Assembly (NCBI GenBank): GCA_030247855.1
Contig: JAPDRN010000021.1
Span: 248,001-312,000, forward strand
Length of the DNA: 64,000 nt
From: Knufia peltigerae
Taxonomy: Eukaryota; Ascomycota; Eurotiomycetes; Chaetothyriales; Trichomeriaceae
Reading direction: 5' to 3'
The notes beneath the pieces are model-generated. The model saw only the letters and a program-made list of their open reading frames with translations, was not told where the DNA came from and searched no databases. Positions 31,225 to 41,730 of this stretch are shown piece by piece. Positions within the stretch are counted from its first letter, which is position 1. Each line of letters opens with the position of its first letter. Made by a program: the position numbers and the translations under genes.

Positions 31225-32421
31225 TCAGGATTGTGGCAATACCTCGCGTAGCCATCCATCCACCTCCTGAGCCAATCGAAGTGTGTTATTGCCTTGACAA
31301 TGCACATCGGCACCCGTTTCAGCATTGAGCTCGACGAAGCTCTTCTGGCTGGACAGAATGGCCAGATGCCATTCCTTCGCCTGTTTCTTCCACACCGAAC
31401 CTTCTTGCTCGCCGATGACCGACAGGAATGGTATCGAGACTTTTTCTGGCTCTGCGCATACACCATCCCACTGCTCAGCCAGATCTGCTATGTCAGACAC
31501 ACCAGCTTTCCATCCGAGCACCTCGAAGTTTTTCCGTGCGGCATCCGAAAGCATAGCGCCACCGCCTCCAGGCAGTCCTTTTGCGACTTCTCTGAACAAG
31601 TCTCCGGGACGGTAAAGCGGGGTAGTCGCGATAACTGCTGCCAGTCGCTGCTCATCTGCTGCCGCCCGGCAGGCGAAGTATCCGCCAAGACTCATTCCGA
31701 GCAGGGCCAACTTACGTGGGTCTACATGCATGTGGCTGATCAAGTGATCAATCACTGCAGCGATGGACCGTTCAGCCTCTTTCTCCCAGTATAGTCCCTG
31801 TTCCTGTACGAGGCCCTGGCCCGGCAGATCGACCAAGGCCACTGAGTAGCCTCGGTCAAACAAGTGGCGTCCTTGCGACAGGAAACGATCCTCATGACAG
31901 GAATCTGCTCCACCTATCACCAACACTGTGGGGGCATGAGGATCACTCGCCTGGTAGAAATACCCGGGAAGATTGCCATTCTGATAATGGACAGTAAAAC
32001 TTGTGAATGGAAAGGCCAATTCTGTCATGGCCTGGGCGAAAAGTTTCTGATGAGTGCGGAACAGCGACACGAAGCGCTCGCCTGGACCGACGAACTGCCA
32101 TGCCAGCCGGTAGCTTGCAAATGCCTTCAGCCGTGTCTCACCTGCGGCTCGGGTCCAGCCACGTCGTTGCCATGTGTCGGCTTGCGCGTTCTGTGCATCT
32201 CCGAGGCGTGCGAATGCTTTCGCCCAGGAGTCCACATCGCCGTCGATGATTTGCGATGCTGCGTGAAAAGCCTCGCCGACAGACAACCCCCCTGCCGAAC
32301 CCCATCCAAGGGCTCCGAGGAAGAAGAGATCCATGTTGGGATCGGTAAAACGATACCGCTGGCGAAGGCGCTGGGTTGAGTAATCCTGATCACGGGGTGA
32401 TGAGTCCTCCTGACTTGCCAT
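31225..32421 (-). CDS. Alpha/beta hydrolase, FrsA/2,6-dihydroxypseudooxynicotine-hydrolase-like
   Basis: Intronless hydrolase of 398 aa with a helical N-terminal cap region (about residues 1-150) and an alpha/beta core. The nucleophile elbow GMSLGGY puts Ser at residue 244. GADVHCQ gives the His at about 374, and GEQEG near 338 supplies a candidate acid. The oxyanion-side motif VIGGADSCHED precedes the core. The cap-plus-core layout resembles 2,6-dihydroxypseudooxynicotine hydrolase, a C-C bond hydrolase of nicotine breakdown, and fungal polyketide-shortening enzymes of the Ayg1 kind; this is family resemblance only. Next to an extradiol dioxygenase it could hydrolyse the ring-cleavage product, as MhpC-type enzymes do. 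The lack of introns is shared with the neighbouring dioxygenase. Confidence 0.85.
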   Translation of the reverse strand: MASQEDSSPRDQDYSTQRLRQRYRFTDPNMDLFFLGALGWGSAGGLSVGEAFHAASQIIDGDVDSWAKAFARLGDAQNAQADTWQRRGWTRAAGETRLKAFASYRLAWQFVGPGERFVSLFRTHQKLFAQAMTELAFPFTSFTVHYQNGNLPGYFYQASDPHAPTVLVIGGADSCHEDRFLSQGRHLFDRGYSVALVDLPGQGLVQEQGLYWEKEAERSIAAVIDHLISHMHVDPRKLALLGMSLGGYFACRAAADEQRLAAVIATTPLYRPGDLFREVAKGLPGGGGAMLSDAARKNFEVLGWKAGVSDIADLAEQWDGVCAEPEKVSIPFLSVIGEQEGSVWKKQAKEWHLAILSSQKSFVELNAETGADVHCQGNNTLRLAQEVDGWLREVLPQS

Positions 32422-33412
32422 GTCGATGCTTTGTCTTGTTCTACTTTAGGTCTCTTTGCCTAGCGTCGTTGACTTTAGATGGAAGAAAACCTCTCAGACT
32501 CCAAGAAAATAATTTAGCTACAGTGTGGGTATGAATTGCAAAGGATATAGGGACAATGTAGAGAGAGTTCACCATGAGGCCCTGATGTGATCGTCTTTTA
32601 ATATATACGCGAATGGTTCCGGGGCAGGCGAACACAACCAATGGCCTGATTATGCTGTGAGCCCCTCGGAAATTCAAACATATCATTGTCTAGGACGTTC
32701 GAAACTACACCCGACCCGGCCCGCCGTCGGCCGATCGGGTGTCGTGGACTTTTTGACGCCCGATCGGACCCCGGCGTGACGCCGCCACTGTGCTCAATGG
32801 GCTCTCTCCTTCGATTTCTGGCGCTTACTACTCTATTATCAACTTTTCAGCTAACCCAGCAACGAGTACGCAGTACCCAAGACCATCCTGAGGACCTTCT
32901 GACCTCTCTCATCTGCATCGCGTACCTCCCTCTTGATCAAACCATAGCTTGGGAAGTTGCGGCCGCTTTTATCACCTATGGTTGAAATGACACAAACTCA
33001 TTCGAGTGTACTGCTACCAGGGCACTACCTTATTTTAATTATTGCTCCCTCCATGCACGAGTGAATGAAATTTTGTGGTATGGAACAATTCGAAAAGGAT
33101 ATGTAGCAGTTACCAGCGAACAATTGACCACCGCCATTCGAGGTATGGGCACGAAATTGCGCATGAGATGCATTGACAATTCAGGTACCAAACCCAAATT
33201 TGCTACCCTCGAGCCTGGTACAACAACGCTTCTGGAAACTTTTCAATTATATTCTAGAAAAGTCCTCACTGCTTGGTACTTTTCCTCCTAAGCGACAGGT
33301 CGAGCTTCCACGAAGCGAAGGCCACATAAAAACCCCTATATGGTTGACCGGTTCAGGAATTCCACCTTCATACACATATCGCCCCATCACCTTGTTTCTC
33401 TGAATTTGGAGG
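32422..33412. promoter_or_regulatory. Promoter side of the alpha/beta hydrolase, with CGG-rich hairpin
   Basis: About 1 kb without a gene. A TCCGGGG motif lies at 32618-32624, and a hairpin with arms CCGATCGGG (32731-32739) and CCCGATCGG (32759-32767) lies about 310-350 bp upstream of the hydrolase start. CGG/CCG triplets are the usual half-sites of Zn2Cys6 factors, two of which are encoded in the island. The right half is the 3' flank of the dioxygenase gene. Confidence 0.45.
32731..32767. repeat. Inverted repeat, 9-bp perfect arms extendable to about 13 bp
   Basis: CCGATCGGG at 32731-32739 pairs with CCCGATCGG at 32759-32767. Pairing continues inward with one T-G wobble and then GTC with GAC. 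The arms carry CGG/CCG triplets. Confidence 0.7.
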
Positions 33413-33985
33413 TTATTTTGCAAACCGTTGGCCGATCTCGATTCTCTTCTTGATCGAAGCATCATTCTCGCCCGATTGAAGCCTCTTGACCAGATCCTCG
33501 GGGTCAAAATCGGTGCCGATGGGGTTCCGTGCAAACTCCTTCGATCCCAAAAACCGTGCAACTTCTTCAATCGTATCAAAATTGTCAACCTGAGTCTCCA
33601 GTTGGTTGCCGTCCGGGTCGAGGTAGTAGATGGACGTGGTGGGTCCGTGATTGATGCACCAGAACGGCAGGAACCCGTTGGCTTTGCGCTGCCTGTAGGA
33701 CAAAGCAAGGTCTTCGAGTCTCGTGTACGTGAAGGCAATGTGCTCTAGCCCGCATGACCGTGGCTGTTTTGGGCTTGTTTCGGGGTCTTGGAGGACCGCG
33801 ATGCGGTGATGTTCCTCGTCATAGGTGAGGAAGGAAATAAAGTCGTTCTCGAACGATGCGTGTGCACCCAGGAACGTCTTGTAGAAGTCGACCATGGGCT
33901 TTAGGTTGTTGGTGCGTAGGACGACGTGGGCTAGGTACGAGGGTCGTATGACCTGCTTCCCTGCGTTGTCATAATCAACACTCAT
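33413..33985 (-). CDS. VOC-superfamily extradiol (biphenyl-2,3-diol 1,2-dioxygenase-like) dioxygenase
   Basis: Single-domain vicinal-oxygen-chelate protein of 190 aa, intronless. The metal triad of type I extradiol dioxygenases is present: His20 (LAHVVLRT), His82 (LEHIAFTY) and Glu130 (DPDGNQLETQ). INHGPTTSIYYLDPDGN near residues 111-127 matches the conserved ring-cleavage signature region and carries His113. The predicted reaction is Fe(II)-dependent meta-cleavage of a catechol-type ring with O2. Classical enzymes have two such modules and about 300 residues, so this short form may act as a dimer of modules, or may be a related lyase or epimerase of the same fold. It diverges from the FAH-family gene across a 542-bp shared promoter, which supports a common pathway. 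Confidence 0.85.
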   Translation of the reverse strand: MSVDYDNAGKQVIRPSYLAHVVLRTNNLKPMVDFYKTFLGAHASFENDFISFLTYDEEHHRIAVLQDPETSPKQPRSCGLEHIAFTYTRLEDLALSYRQRKANGFLPFWCINHGPTTSIYYLDPDGNQLETQVDNFDTIEEVARFLGSKEFARNPIGTDFDPEDLVKRLQSGENDASIKKRIEIGQRFAK

Positions 33986-34527
33986 GGTGAAAAGTGAATA
34001 GATCTTTTACAAGAGTATGTGACTTGGATGCGGAATTACGCGTGCAACTGCAGAGCTTACGAATGGTATGTTTTCGAAGAGAACGAGAGGTCGACCTTTA
34101 TAATATGTCAAGCCGTGGAGGGACGCGCAGCATCTCTGAGGATATCATGGGACCCAACGCAGATCCGGGAGGAATGGTCTTCCAGCTCCGCAATTACATG
34201 TCCGGGGGTCGTTGCGCTGGAGCGGAGTGGAGCAAGCCCCTGGGAGGTTTCAGCCTGACGAATCAGCAACACCACATAAAAACCGAGGCACGGAAGGATG
34301 AGAGATCGCCCCAAGTGTGTCATTACTCTGCCCGCCTCGCGTTCATCATTGTGAAGGCAGTGGTGGTTTTGTCTTGACCACGGAGGTGTTGACAAAGGTA
34401 AAATCACACAGAAATGGAGTACCCGTGCTTACATGAAACAAAACCCTCGCTCACGTAGCAAATTTATATCGAAGTCATTGAGACCTCCAAGTTCTAACAC
34501 CCAGAGATCAGTTCCAAAACATCCGAC
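33986..34527. promoter_or_regulatory. Shared divergent promoter of dioxygenase and FAH-family gene
   Basis: 542 bp between head-to-head start codons. TCCGGGG at 34201-34207 matches motifs upstream of the hydrolase and of the regulator 2/SnoaL pair. AGCGGAGTGGAGC follows at about 34221. Confidence 0.5.
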
Positions 34528-35617
34528 ATGACTTTGACATCGCCCTTCAATCATCTTGTTCGTTTTGAGAACGATTCTGGTGAGGTCATGTACGGCGAGG
34601 CAGCTGCGGAAAGGCTTGATTCTCTGGTCGGATCCACGGTCGGCGTGTACTCTGGTGATGTACCATGGGATTCTTCGTTTCAAAGAACAGGCAAGAAGGA
34701 TGTTATCCGCAAGGTCAGGCACAGCTCATCAGTTCTCACGCTGTGACTGTCTGTCAGGAATATTGACTCCATCAGATCCTTGCACCCTTGCCACGTGTGC
34801 CAATATTCGTCTGTGTCGGCCTTAATTATAAGGCACATGCGGCCGAAAACAAGGTACTGTAACAGTGTTCTTTCGAGTGGACTTTGGAGCTTAGTTTCAA
34901 GCAAAAGACAAGGATACCGGAATTTCCTATTCTTTTCAATAAGCCTGCTGGTATGTCTCATGTGTTTGAACACTTTGGTTTTGATCCAGTAACGCACAGT
35001 GCTGAGCGTGTTTCAAGGTTGCCTCGCGGGGCCGACGGACGATGTCCTCATTCACAAAGACGCTCAGTTTCTTGATTACGAGGTAGGCGAAGCCAGAACA
35101 TTTCATGGCCATGGCTGATTCAGAAATTCCACAGGGAGAACTATGCATCGTTATTGGCAAGAGATGCAAGAGTCTGACTGAAGATGAAGATCCTCTTGAT
35201 TATGTTCTCGGTTTCACCATTGGAAACGACGTTTCTTCTCGATACTGGCAGATGCCCGAGAGATCTGGTCAGCAAGCGAGCTACTCCAAAAGTTTTGACA
35301 ACTTTGCTCCCCTTGGACCTGTCATCTGTTCGACTGCTCAGATGCCTGCACCAGATCGCCTCACTTTGGTCACCACTGTCAACGGAGTGGAGCGACAGAG
35401 AAGTAGCACAGTAGACATGATCTTTAATGTCCGCGACATCATTAGGTTTGTGTCGAGAGGGCATGCGTTGGAACCTGGCACGGTCATCATGACCGGCACC
35501 CCCGGCGGAGTTGCGGCCTTCATGGAGCCACCGGCGTGGTTGCAAGATGGTGACATTGTCGAGGTCAGCATTGACGGGATTGGCAAGATTCGCAACAAGA
35601 TGGTGTTTGAGAAATAG
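34528..35617 (+). CDS. Fumarylacetoacetate hydrolase (FAH) family enzyme
   Basis: Predicted metal-dependent acylpyruvate-type hydrolase, decarboxylase or hydratase of about 285 aa. Exons 34528-34713, 34776-34853, 34902-34950 (or 34908-34950), 35018-35082 and 35135-35617 close in frame. Family signatures run in order: FVCVGLNYKAHAAE, PEFPILFNKPA, CLAGPTDDVLI, DYEGELCIVIGK, YVLGFTIGNDVSSRYWQ, SFDNFAPLGP and VIMTGTPGGV. Metal ligands of the FAH fold are the Glu of DYEGEL and nearby acidic residues. Introns 2 and 3 appear to end in AAG rather than CAG/TAG; a CAG option for intron 3 at 34999 would add six residues to a conserved loop. Members of this fold include fumarylpyruvate hydrolase and 2-oxopent-4-enoate hydratase (MhpD), fitting a step after ring cleavage. 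Confidence 0.87.
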
Positions 35618-36237
35618 ATGTATTGGTCAGAGATTTCCTAAATAATACGCTCATGGTTCGAAAGTTGCTTATCAGCAGGAATAACCTATGGACCCAGCCT
35701 TGTGCATACACAATATCTAGCTTAACTGACCACGATTTTGGAGTATCTTTACATCAGTGTGCAATGGGAGTGGTTCCTTCCAATACCACATCAGCCCAGG
35801 AAGAGTGTCAGGCGAAGTCCCTACTCTCTCTGTCCCACGGAGAATCGTCTGGATCGATCCACGGGTCGTGGAACCTCCTCTTGCCATCACTCTAACTGCT
35901 CACAACTCGGTAGCATTACATTAACCTTCATATCATCTCTCCAGTTCGATATGTCGACAGAGTAGTGGCTGGGAGGGAGGTTTTAGCGTCCATGGACTGA
36001 CTTTTCCGACCTGACTGACCTCCGAGGTCGTGTCTCATGTGCTGGGAGGTCTCCAGAACGACATTCTTGGTCCATGGGATAGCTCTCATCCATGGCATTC
36101 GTAGACCGCGCGGTTCGAATACCTCCGACCTGCAGAAGAGGATTCGTTACGCATGAGTCTTTGAAATCCCCACGACGCCGCCTTGTATTCTTCACAAGAC
36201 CTCAATTACCATTCATTTACTTCAGCAATTGTTATTC
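35618..36237. promoter_or_regulatory. Intergenic region upstream of FAD monooxygenase
   Basis: 620 bp between tandem plus-strand genes. No TCCGGGG motif seen here. CGCGCGGTTCGAATACC near 36106 resembles a tRNA B box but no tRNA fold accompanies it. Confidence 0.4.
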
Positions 36238-38105
36238 ATGGCTCTCACCGACAGTATCGATCATGGCCCGCGGTTTCCCCACGGTGTCGCGTCGAACGAG
36301 AACCTACAAGCTGGGGACCTTCCTGAATCGACCAAGGTGTTGATCGTGGGAGGCGGACCGGTGGGGATTTTGAGTGCGATAGCAGTCGCCAGGTACGGCT
36401 TGGAAAGTGTCGTTCTCGAGCGTCATGCCACTAGACTAGGTCAACCAAAGGCCCATGTCATCAATCAAAGATCCGTCGAGATCTTACGACAATATCAGTT
36501 AGACCTGACGTCGTTGAAAGAATTAGGTCTATCTGACGAAGAATCCCGAACGGTCACATTTGCCTCTTCCATGAACGGAATCGAGTATGGAGTGTTGGAG
36601 ACCAGTGTGAGCGATGCCCAATCCAAAGCTGCGTCTCCCAAGACCATGTTCAACGTCGCTCAACCACTTTTGGAAGAGCACCTGTTGAGAGCGGCCCTGA
36701 AAACCGGCAAAGTTAAATACCTACGATCTCACGAGTGGGAAGGATGCACGACGTTGGAAGGGGAGGATGAGGAGGAGGATCACCCTGTCACTTTCAAACA
36801 AATCAGGTCAACTGTCAACATACACGGAGTTGGCGGTACGAGTACACAGAGGAGCATCATCACAAGTGAATATTTGATCGCCTGTGATGGGGCACATGCC
36901 AGATCTAGGGACGTTTTGAAAATTCCCTTTTACCCTCTCAACGGTGGACCTGAAGTTGTCTTGCATTATGCTTCGGTCCACTTCAGTGCGGACCTGTCAC
37001 ACTTTCGACCTGGCTTGTTATGGTTCATCCTAAACCCTGCTGGAATAGGTATCTTTATCGCCTACAACAGGAAGAACAGTTGGGTTTTTAGTGTTCAATA
37101 TGATCCCGACATAATTCCTCGTGCAACTTTCACATCGGAATTCATGAAGGAACAAGTGTTCAAGGTATGACAGCCCCCTCCCAAAAGGGAATTAACAACA
37201 GTTGTCTTTCTGACAAGTGAATCAAGGCCGTGGGTACTGTCGTAGATGACTACAAGGAAATAGGAATCACCCTGTGGAAGACGTCTCCCAAGATTGCCGA
37301 ATCGTATCGATCGCCACGCGTACCTCGTGCATTCCTCGCCGGTGACGCAGCTCACTCGTTCCCCCCGACCGGAGGATTAGGCCTCAATACCGGGATAGCA
37401 GACATTCAGAACCTGGCGTGGAAGATTAATGCGGTAGAACGGGGCTGGACGCCGGATGAAAACTTGCTTTTTGACACGGTCAGTTCGGAAAGACTCGCCG
37501 TCGCGCACGACAACTCGAAACAGAGCAAGCTGAACGAGGAGAACATCCATCGCCTCGTCAGAACCATCTTCAGACCAGGAACGACGGCTGAGCAGCTCTG
37601 GGCCGACCCAAAATCCCGAAAGGACATACAAGACGCCATCGAGCGTCAGCGGGATCACTTCCACTCTCTCAACCTGGTCCTGGGTTACGCATATGGTCCA
37701 AAAGGGGGAGGAGACCAAGTCCGCCGTGGACCATCGGATTATCAGAAAGAATGCGTCCCCGGTGGCCGACTGCCGCACGAGTGGGTCAAAAGGCTCAAGA
37801 CCGACCACGCAGGTGATCGGGATCGTGTTTCGACCTTGGACTTTGTTAATGGACACGAGTTCGTTTTGTTCACGTCGCCTGGGCTTACGACAGAGCAAAA
37901 ACTTGATATACGAGGAGTTCCCGTACTCGTGGTACAGTTGGGGCGGGAGTTTGTCGACTCTGTGGGAGAATGGACTGGGATGATGGGACTGAGGCAGACC
38001 GCGGCTGTACTTGTCCGTCCAGATCAGCATATAGTCGATTCGGTGACGAACATGAGGGGCGTTGCAGAGTTGTTGACTGGATACCTGAACCCGACAAAGA
38101 TATAA
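36238..38105 (+). CDS. FAD-dependent aromatic hydroxylase, phenol 2-monooxygenase/MhpA type
   Basis: Flavoprotein monooxygenase of 601 aa with exons 36238-37164 and 37227-38105. Motifs: VLIVGGGPVG at about residues 34-43, the DG motif YLIACDGAHARSR, and FLAGDAAHSFPPTGGLG with GLNTGIADIQNLAWK. The C-terminal 150 residues (FVLFTSPGLTTEQK, VLVRPDQHI) resemble the thioredoxin-like region of phenol-hydroxylase-class enzymes. The intron acceptor is AAG (37226); in-frame alternatives run into a stop. The frame extends to a TTG upstream, and ATG 36238 is the first methionine. The expected reaction is NAD(P)H/O2-dependent ring hydroxylation giving a catechol, the substrate class of the extradiol dioxygenase at 33413. 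It converges on regulator 2, with 142 bp between stop codons. Confidence 0.9.
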
Positions 38106-38247
38106 GATACCTGATCGGATTTCTAGCGTGGAAAACTATAGGAGAATACAGGGTTGGTACTCTGTTGACCCAGTATCTAAACCCCCAAAAGGGTTCGTAA
38201 CACCATTCGTCTCGTTTGGGTCTCACTGAACAACGTTCCTGGCGCTG

Positions 38248-40920
38248 TCATAGAATAGTATCTCTCCTCGATGAGTCGACGGGGGCAGATCCACCCTCTA
38301 CCAACCGCTCTGCCACCTTGATCATTTCGCCTATCGTACTTTTCAACGTCGAACTCCATTCACACGAGAACGAGTCGCGCTCGATGTGTATCACGGTGGC
38401 CCGGAGATGTTCTAGGTCAGCTTTTGCTGCGATTCGTCGTGGGTTCTCACAGATTGCTCGATATAAGACGGCAGAGGCGGCGACGTAGTGGTCTGTATGA
38501 AGACTGTAGAAGACATTGAATTAGGCTCCGGCCCCGCGGAATGCAAAGTTTGTCCATAAAAACCGCCGGAGGCAGAGAATACTCACGCAATAGGGAACAG
38601 CCTTCCACCGGTGCCACAGTCGGCGATACTATAAGACAAATGTCAGCTCTGGCCCAGGGAAGGTGCCTGCACGACTCCTCACGGACCTGTTTGCTGTTTG
38701 GACAAATGAGCGGGATGCCGACAAACATTTCATCTCGGACAATTGGAGAGAACGCCTATGACGTTCGTCAACCGCGTCTGAGTTCATGGATATCGCCATG
38801 ATGCAAGCCCAATGAACGGCCCTTGATAAATTAAAGTACTCGAGATGAAGAGGGGCGATGAGCATATAAGAATCCAAATCAGACACCACATCTTGGCCAG
38901 GTTGATGGGAGGTGGGGATCTGTTCTTTCCACTGCATAAGTAAATCGTCGAGATCATTCAGCGCATCTAATCGAGCGTCGGTCGATATGCAGAGGCTACT
39001 GATGGTCGAAAACCGGTTACAGTGTTCAGTCAGTCTGGCGGTCCATCTGTGGAGGGCCGAAGATAGGTCGCTGGTGTGCGGCGATATGTTGTGGTCGGGA
39101 CACATGGGGAGAACTTCGACGTCGTATGTCAGCTCGCGGACAGCAGTAGGTCTTCCCTCAGACATTGCGACGAATCTGAACTCGTTAGATGCATGAGTAT
39201 GCTTGAGTTTCCTCGTTCTGGGTCTTTCAAACAGAACTTACGTCTCGAAACGAAATGTAATCCACCATAATTGAGACCTGAACTTGATCTCTTCTGGAGC
39301 AAGGTTGAAATCTCGGGGACTCTTTCTATGCAGACCTAGTGATTGGCACAGACGGATGCTGAGCCCGCATAGAACCGATGCCAGATTTACCTGACCATTG
39401 AGTTCGAAGAACATGATCTCGATTCAGTCAATGCGAGAACGCACAAAACAGCCAAGGGCCATATGAGAGGGGACTTGCAAGAAGCAACATTACTTGTAAT
39501 GTAACCAGACTGGATTCAGTCAACTGACTGTATACCAACGTACATGCTTTCTGGAATACGTCCCGGGCGAATTGATCTAGAGGCGACGAAGATGCAGAGT
39601 TCGTCCGATCACTGGCTGCGCCAATGGTGATGACCAGGCAAAACAGAATGTAACTCGACACGGGGTGCGTCTTTTGACTTGGGTCATATAGTGCTTCCCA
39701 GCTCGTTTGGAAATGTTGTTCTCGCACGACGGGGTAATAGATGTGGACGTTGTTGAAATATCCTGTTTGCCAGAATCTGAGCCAGGCCCCTCCAGCAAGT
39801 TAATTCATGGACGCCCTTACCAGCTATGCACATGGCGGCCAAAGATTTTGCTGGAAGCTGCTCAGCAGAAAGCTGAATGGTCTCATCTGCGTCCACTCTC
39901 GCAATGTGCTTCCCAGCTTGCACAAGCCATTCGAAGTTCAAATTCGACGTGAGATGCGGGTATTTTGTCATTGATGTACGGATGGAGCTTGCAAGCGTTC
40001 CTCCGATTGAATTCCATCCTGTCTCTTCGTAAATCTCAGCTCTCAGAGGCTGCGCACGAACGGACTTACCTAAAAAGCCACCTCTTCCCTGGTCGATGCC
40101 GATGAAAAGACCTGGTGGGATATAGTTCTGCGAGACCTCTTTTCTGGAAGTGGGCTGTAGTGAATCGATACCAGAGAGTTTGTTCTCGTGGGGATGGTAA
40201 GGGGAAATAGGTGTCGTTTTTGAAAATGGAGTTCCTGCTTGTTCTCGTTGACGCCTCGTGGCAGGAGTGCTCACAGATCCTTTTGCAAAATTTCCACCAG
40301 GTAACGGATCGGGAGAGTCATTTATCAGGTCGCCCAGGAAAGAGAAGTCGTGAAAAGGGACATTTGACCTCAGTACTTCGTTATCAAACAGCTCATCAAG
40401 CTGCATATATTGCTGTGAACGATCATCTACTTCGGCTGTCAGTCGGCCTGCTGTCGTGGAGGAGAGGGTTGACTTGAACAATTCAAAGGCTCATCAAAAT
40501 TTGTGAGAGAGCTTGCGGTCACATCGCCATGGCCTGGTGGCATAGTAGGTTCTTCTGGTGGGTTGAGGAAGTAAGATGTGTTCCCCATACGTGTAGGAGT
40601 GACCGATGTTTCGTTTTGGTTCGATGCCATATGTTCAACAGTACTTGCCGAAGGCTCGTCTGTTGATTGCCTTGCTGCGCTTCCTGAACGAGAGCCTCCT
40701 GACTGTATGCATTCTTTCTGGTAGAGCTTGCAGTTCATGCATGGCCTTTCATTATACGTGCATTTAAGCTGATTTGATCAGATCAGAGATGAATCATCCG
40801 ATGTCAAAATAACGGACGTACTCTTTTGACACGACAGTTGTCGCAAGCAAGCAAAGTTGATTTTGATCGACCTTGTTTTCGCACACCAGCAGCCATAGCT
40901 GCCGGGGCTTTCCTGGGCAT
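38248..40920 (-). CDS. Zn2Cys6 transcription factor with fungal-specific domain (island regulator 2)
   Basis: Second zinc-cluster activator, about 705 aa in nine exons: 40920-40822, 40768-40523, 40412-40070, 40018-39821, 39762-39494, 39417-39242, 39175-38687, 38628-38587 and 38503-38248. All phases close. The cluster begins at Cys26 (ACDNCRVKR), is split by intron 1, and ends in CMNCKLYQKEC. The MHR runs from YFNNVHIYYPVVREQHF through CGLSIRLCQSLGLH and SQLWWITFRFETFVAMSEGRP. The exon 2/3 junction is the weak point: the modelled 110-nt intron with donor GTGACC is one of several options. Intron 5 ends in GAG. The gene closes the enzyme part of the island and is head-to-head with the SnoaL-like gene. 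Confidence 0.82.
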
Positions 40921-41730
40921 CGAGGCTAAAGATTGAAACCTCGCCGTCCAGATCGTATTGGAACTTTTAGCAAGTCAATCAAAAAGTCAATGTAGCCAAG
41001 TGTGTGTCAAAGTCCACAATGCCAGCAACTGTGGCGATTTGTCCTTTCGTGCAGTGCTTTCCGGAAAAGAATTGAATTGCTCCGGAATTGTGACAGTGTG
41101 CAAATTCAGTATGAGTAGTGGCATCAGAATGTGAAGACGAAGTATTGTGTACGGGACAAAACTTTCCCGAACGCCGCCTGGATGAACGTCGCCGCCGAGA
41201 CAGCGTCGCCTGGTTGCCCCGCAGACTTGATATCGACGCTCAGCCTTAACCTCGTCGGTCACTATTGCATCATGGACAATCTGCGTTTGACCGACTGTGC
41301 GTATGTTTCATTCAGGCTTTAGTGAGTAATAAAATTGATGATGTGAACGTGACGATATCACCTCGGTATGAATAGTCGGTCCGGGGAATCTGGTCAAATA
41401 AGTGGATTTTGTTAGCGTCCGGGGGAGTAACGTCTCCGTGGAGGCCGGATCCACAGCCTCGATCGTCGATACGAGTGATCCGGAGTTGACATGGTCACAA
41501 CTCTCCGTGCAGAGATCCAGCATACGCAAAGATGATGATCGAATTGAAATCTCATTTGTTGAGGAACCGAAATGGTTGCGTGCGATATGATGATACTGGA
41601 GGTGGAACGGTGGTGGTCATCTACATATGATAAGTCAGGTCTCGGAAGCATACCCCACAAACCAGCACACCTGTTGTATTAGCGACAAGCACATAACCTC
41701 ATATTCGAGTCGAAATTCAAGCTGCTGCCC
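40921..41730. promoter_or_regulatory. Divergent promoter of regulator 2 and SnoaL-like gene
   Basis: 810 bp with two TCCGGGG motifs at 41380-41386 and 41418-41424, the same heptamer seen in two other island promoters. No gene seen. Confidence 0.5.

Noticed and set aside
36100..36125. GGTTCGAATAC resembling a tRNA B box
   Set aside because: Flanking bases do not form a T-arm stem or an acceptor stem.
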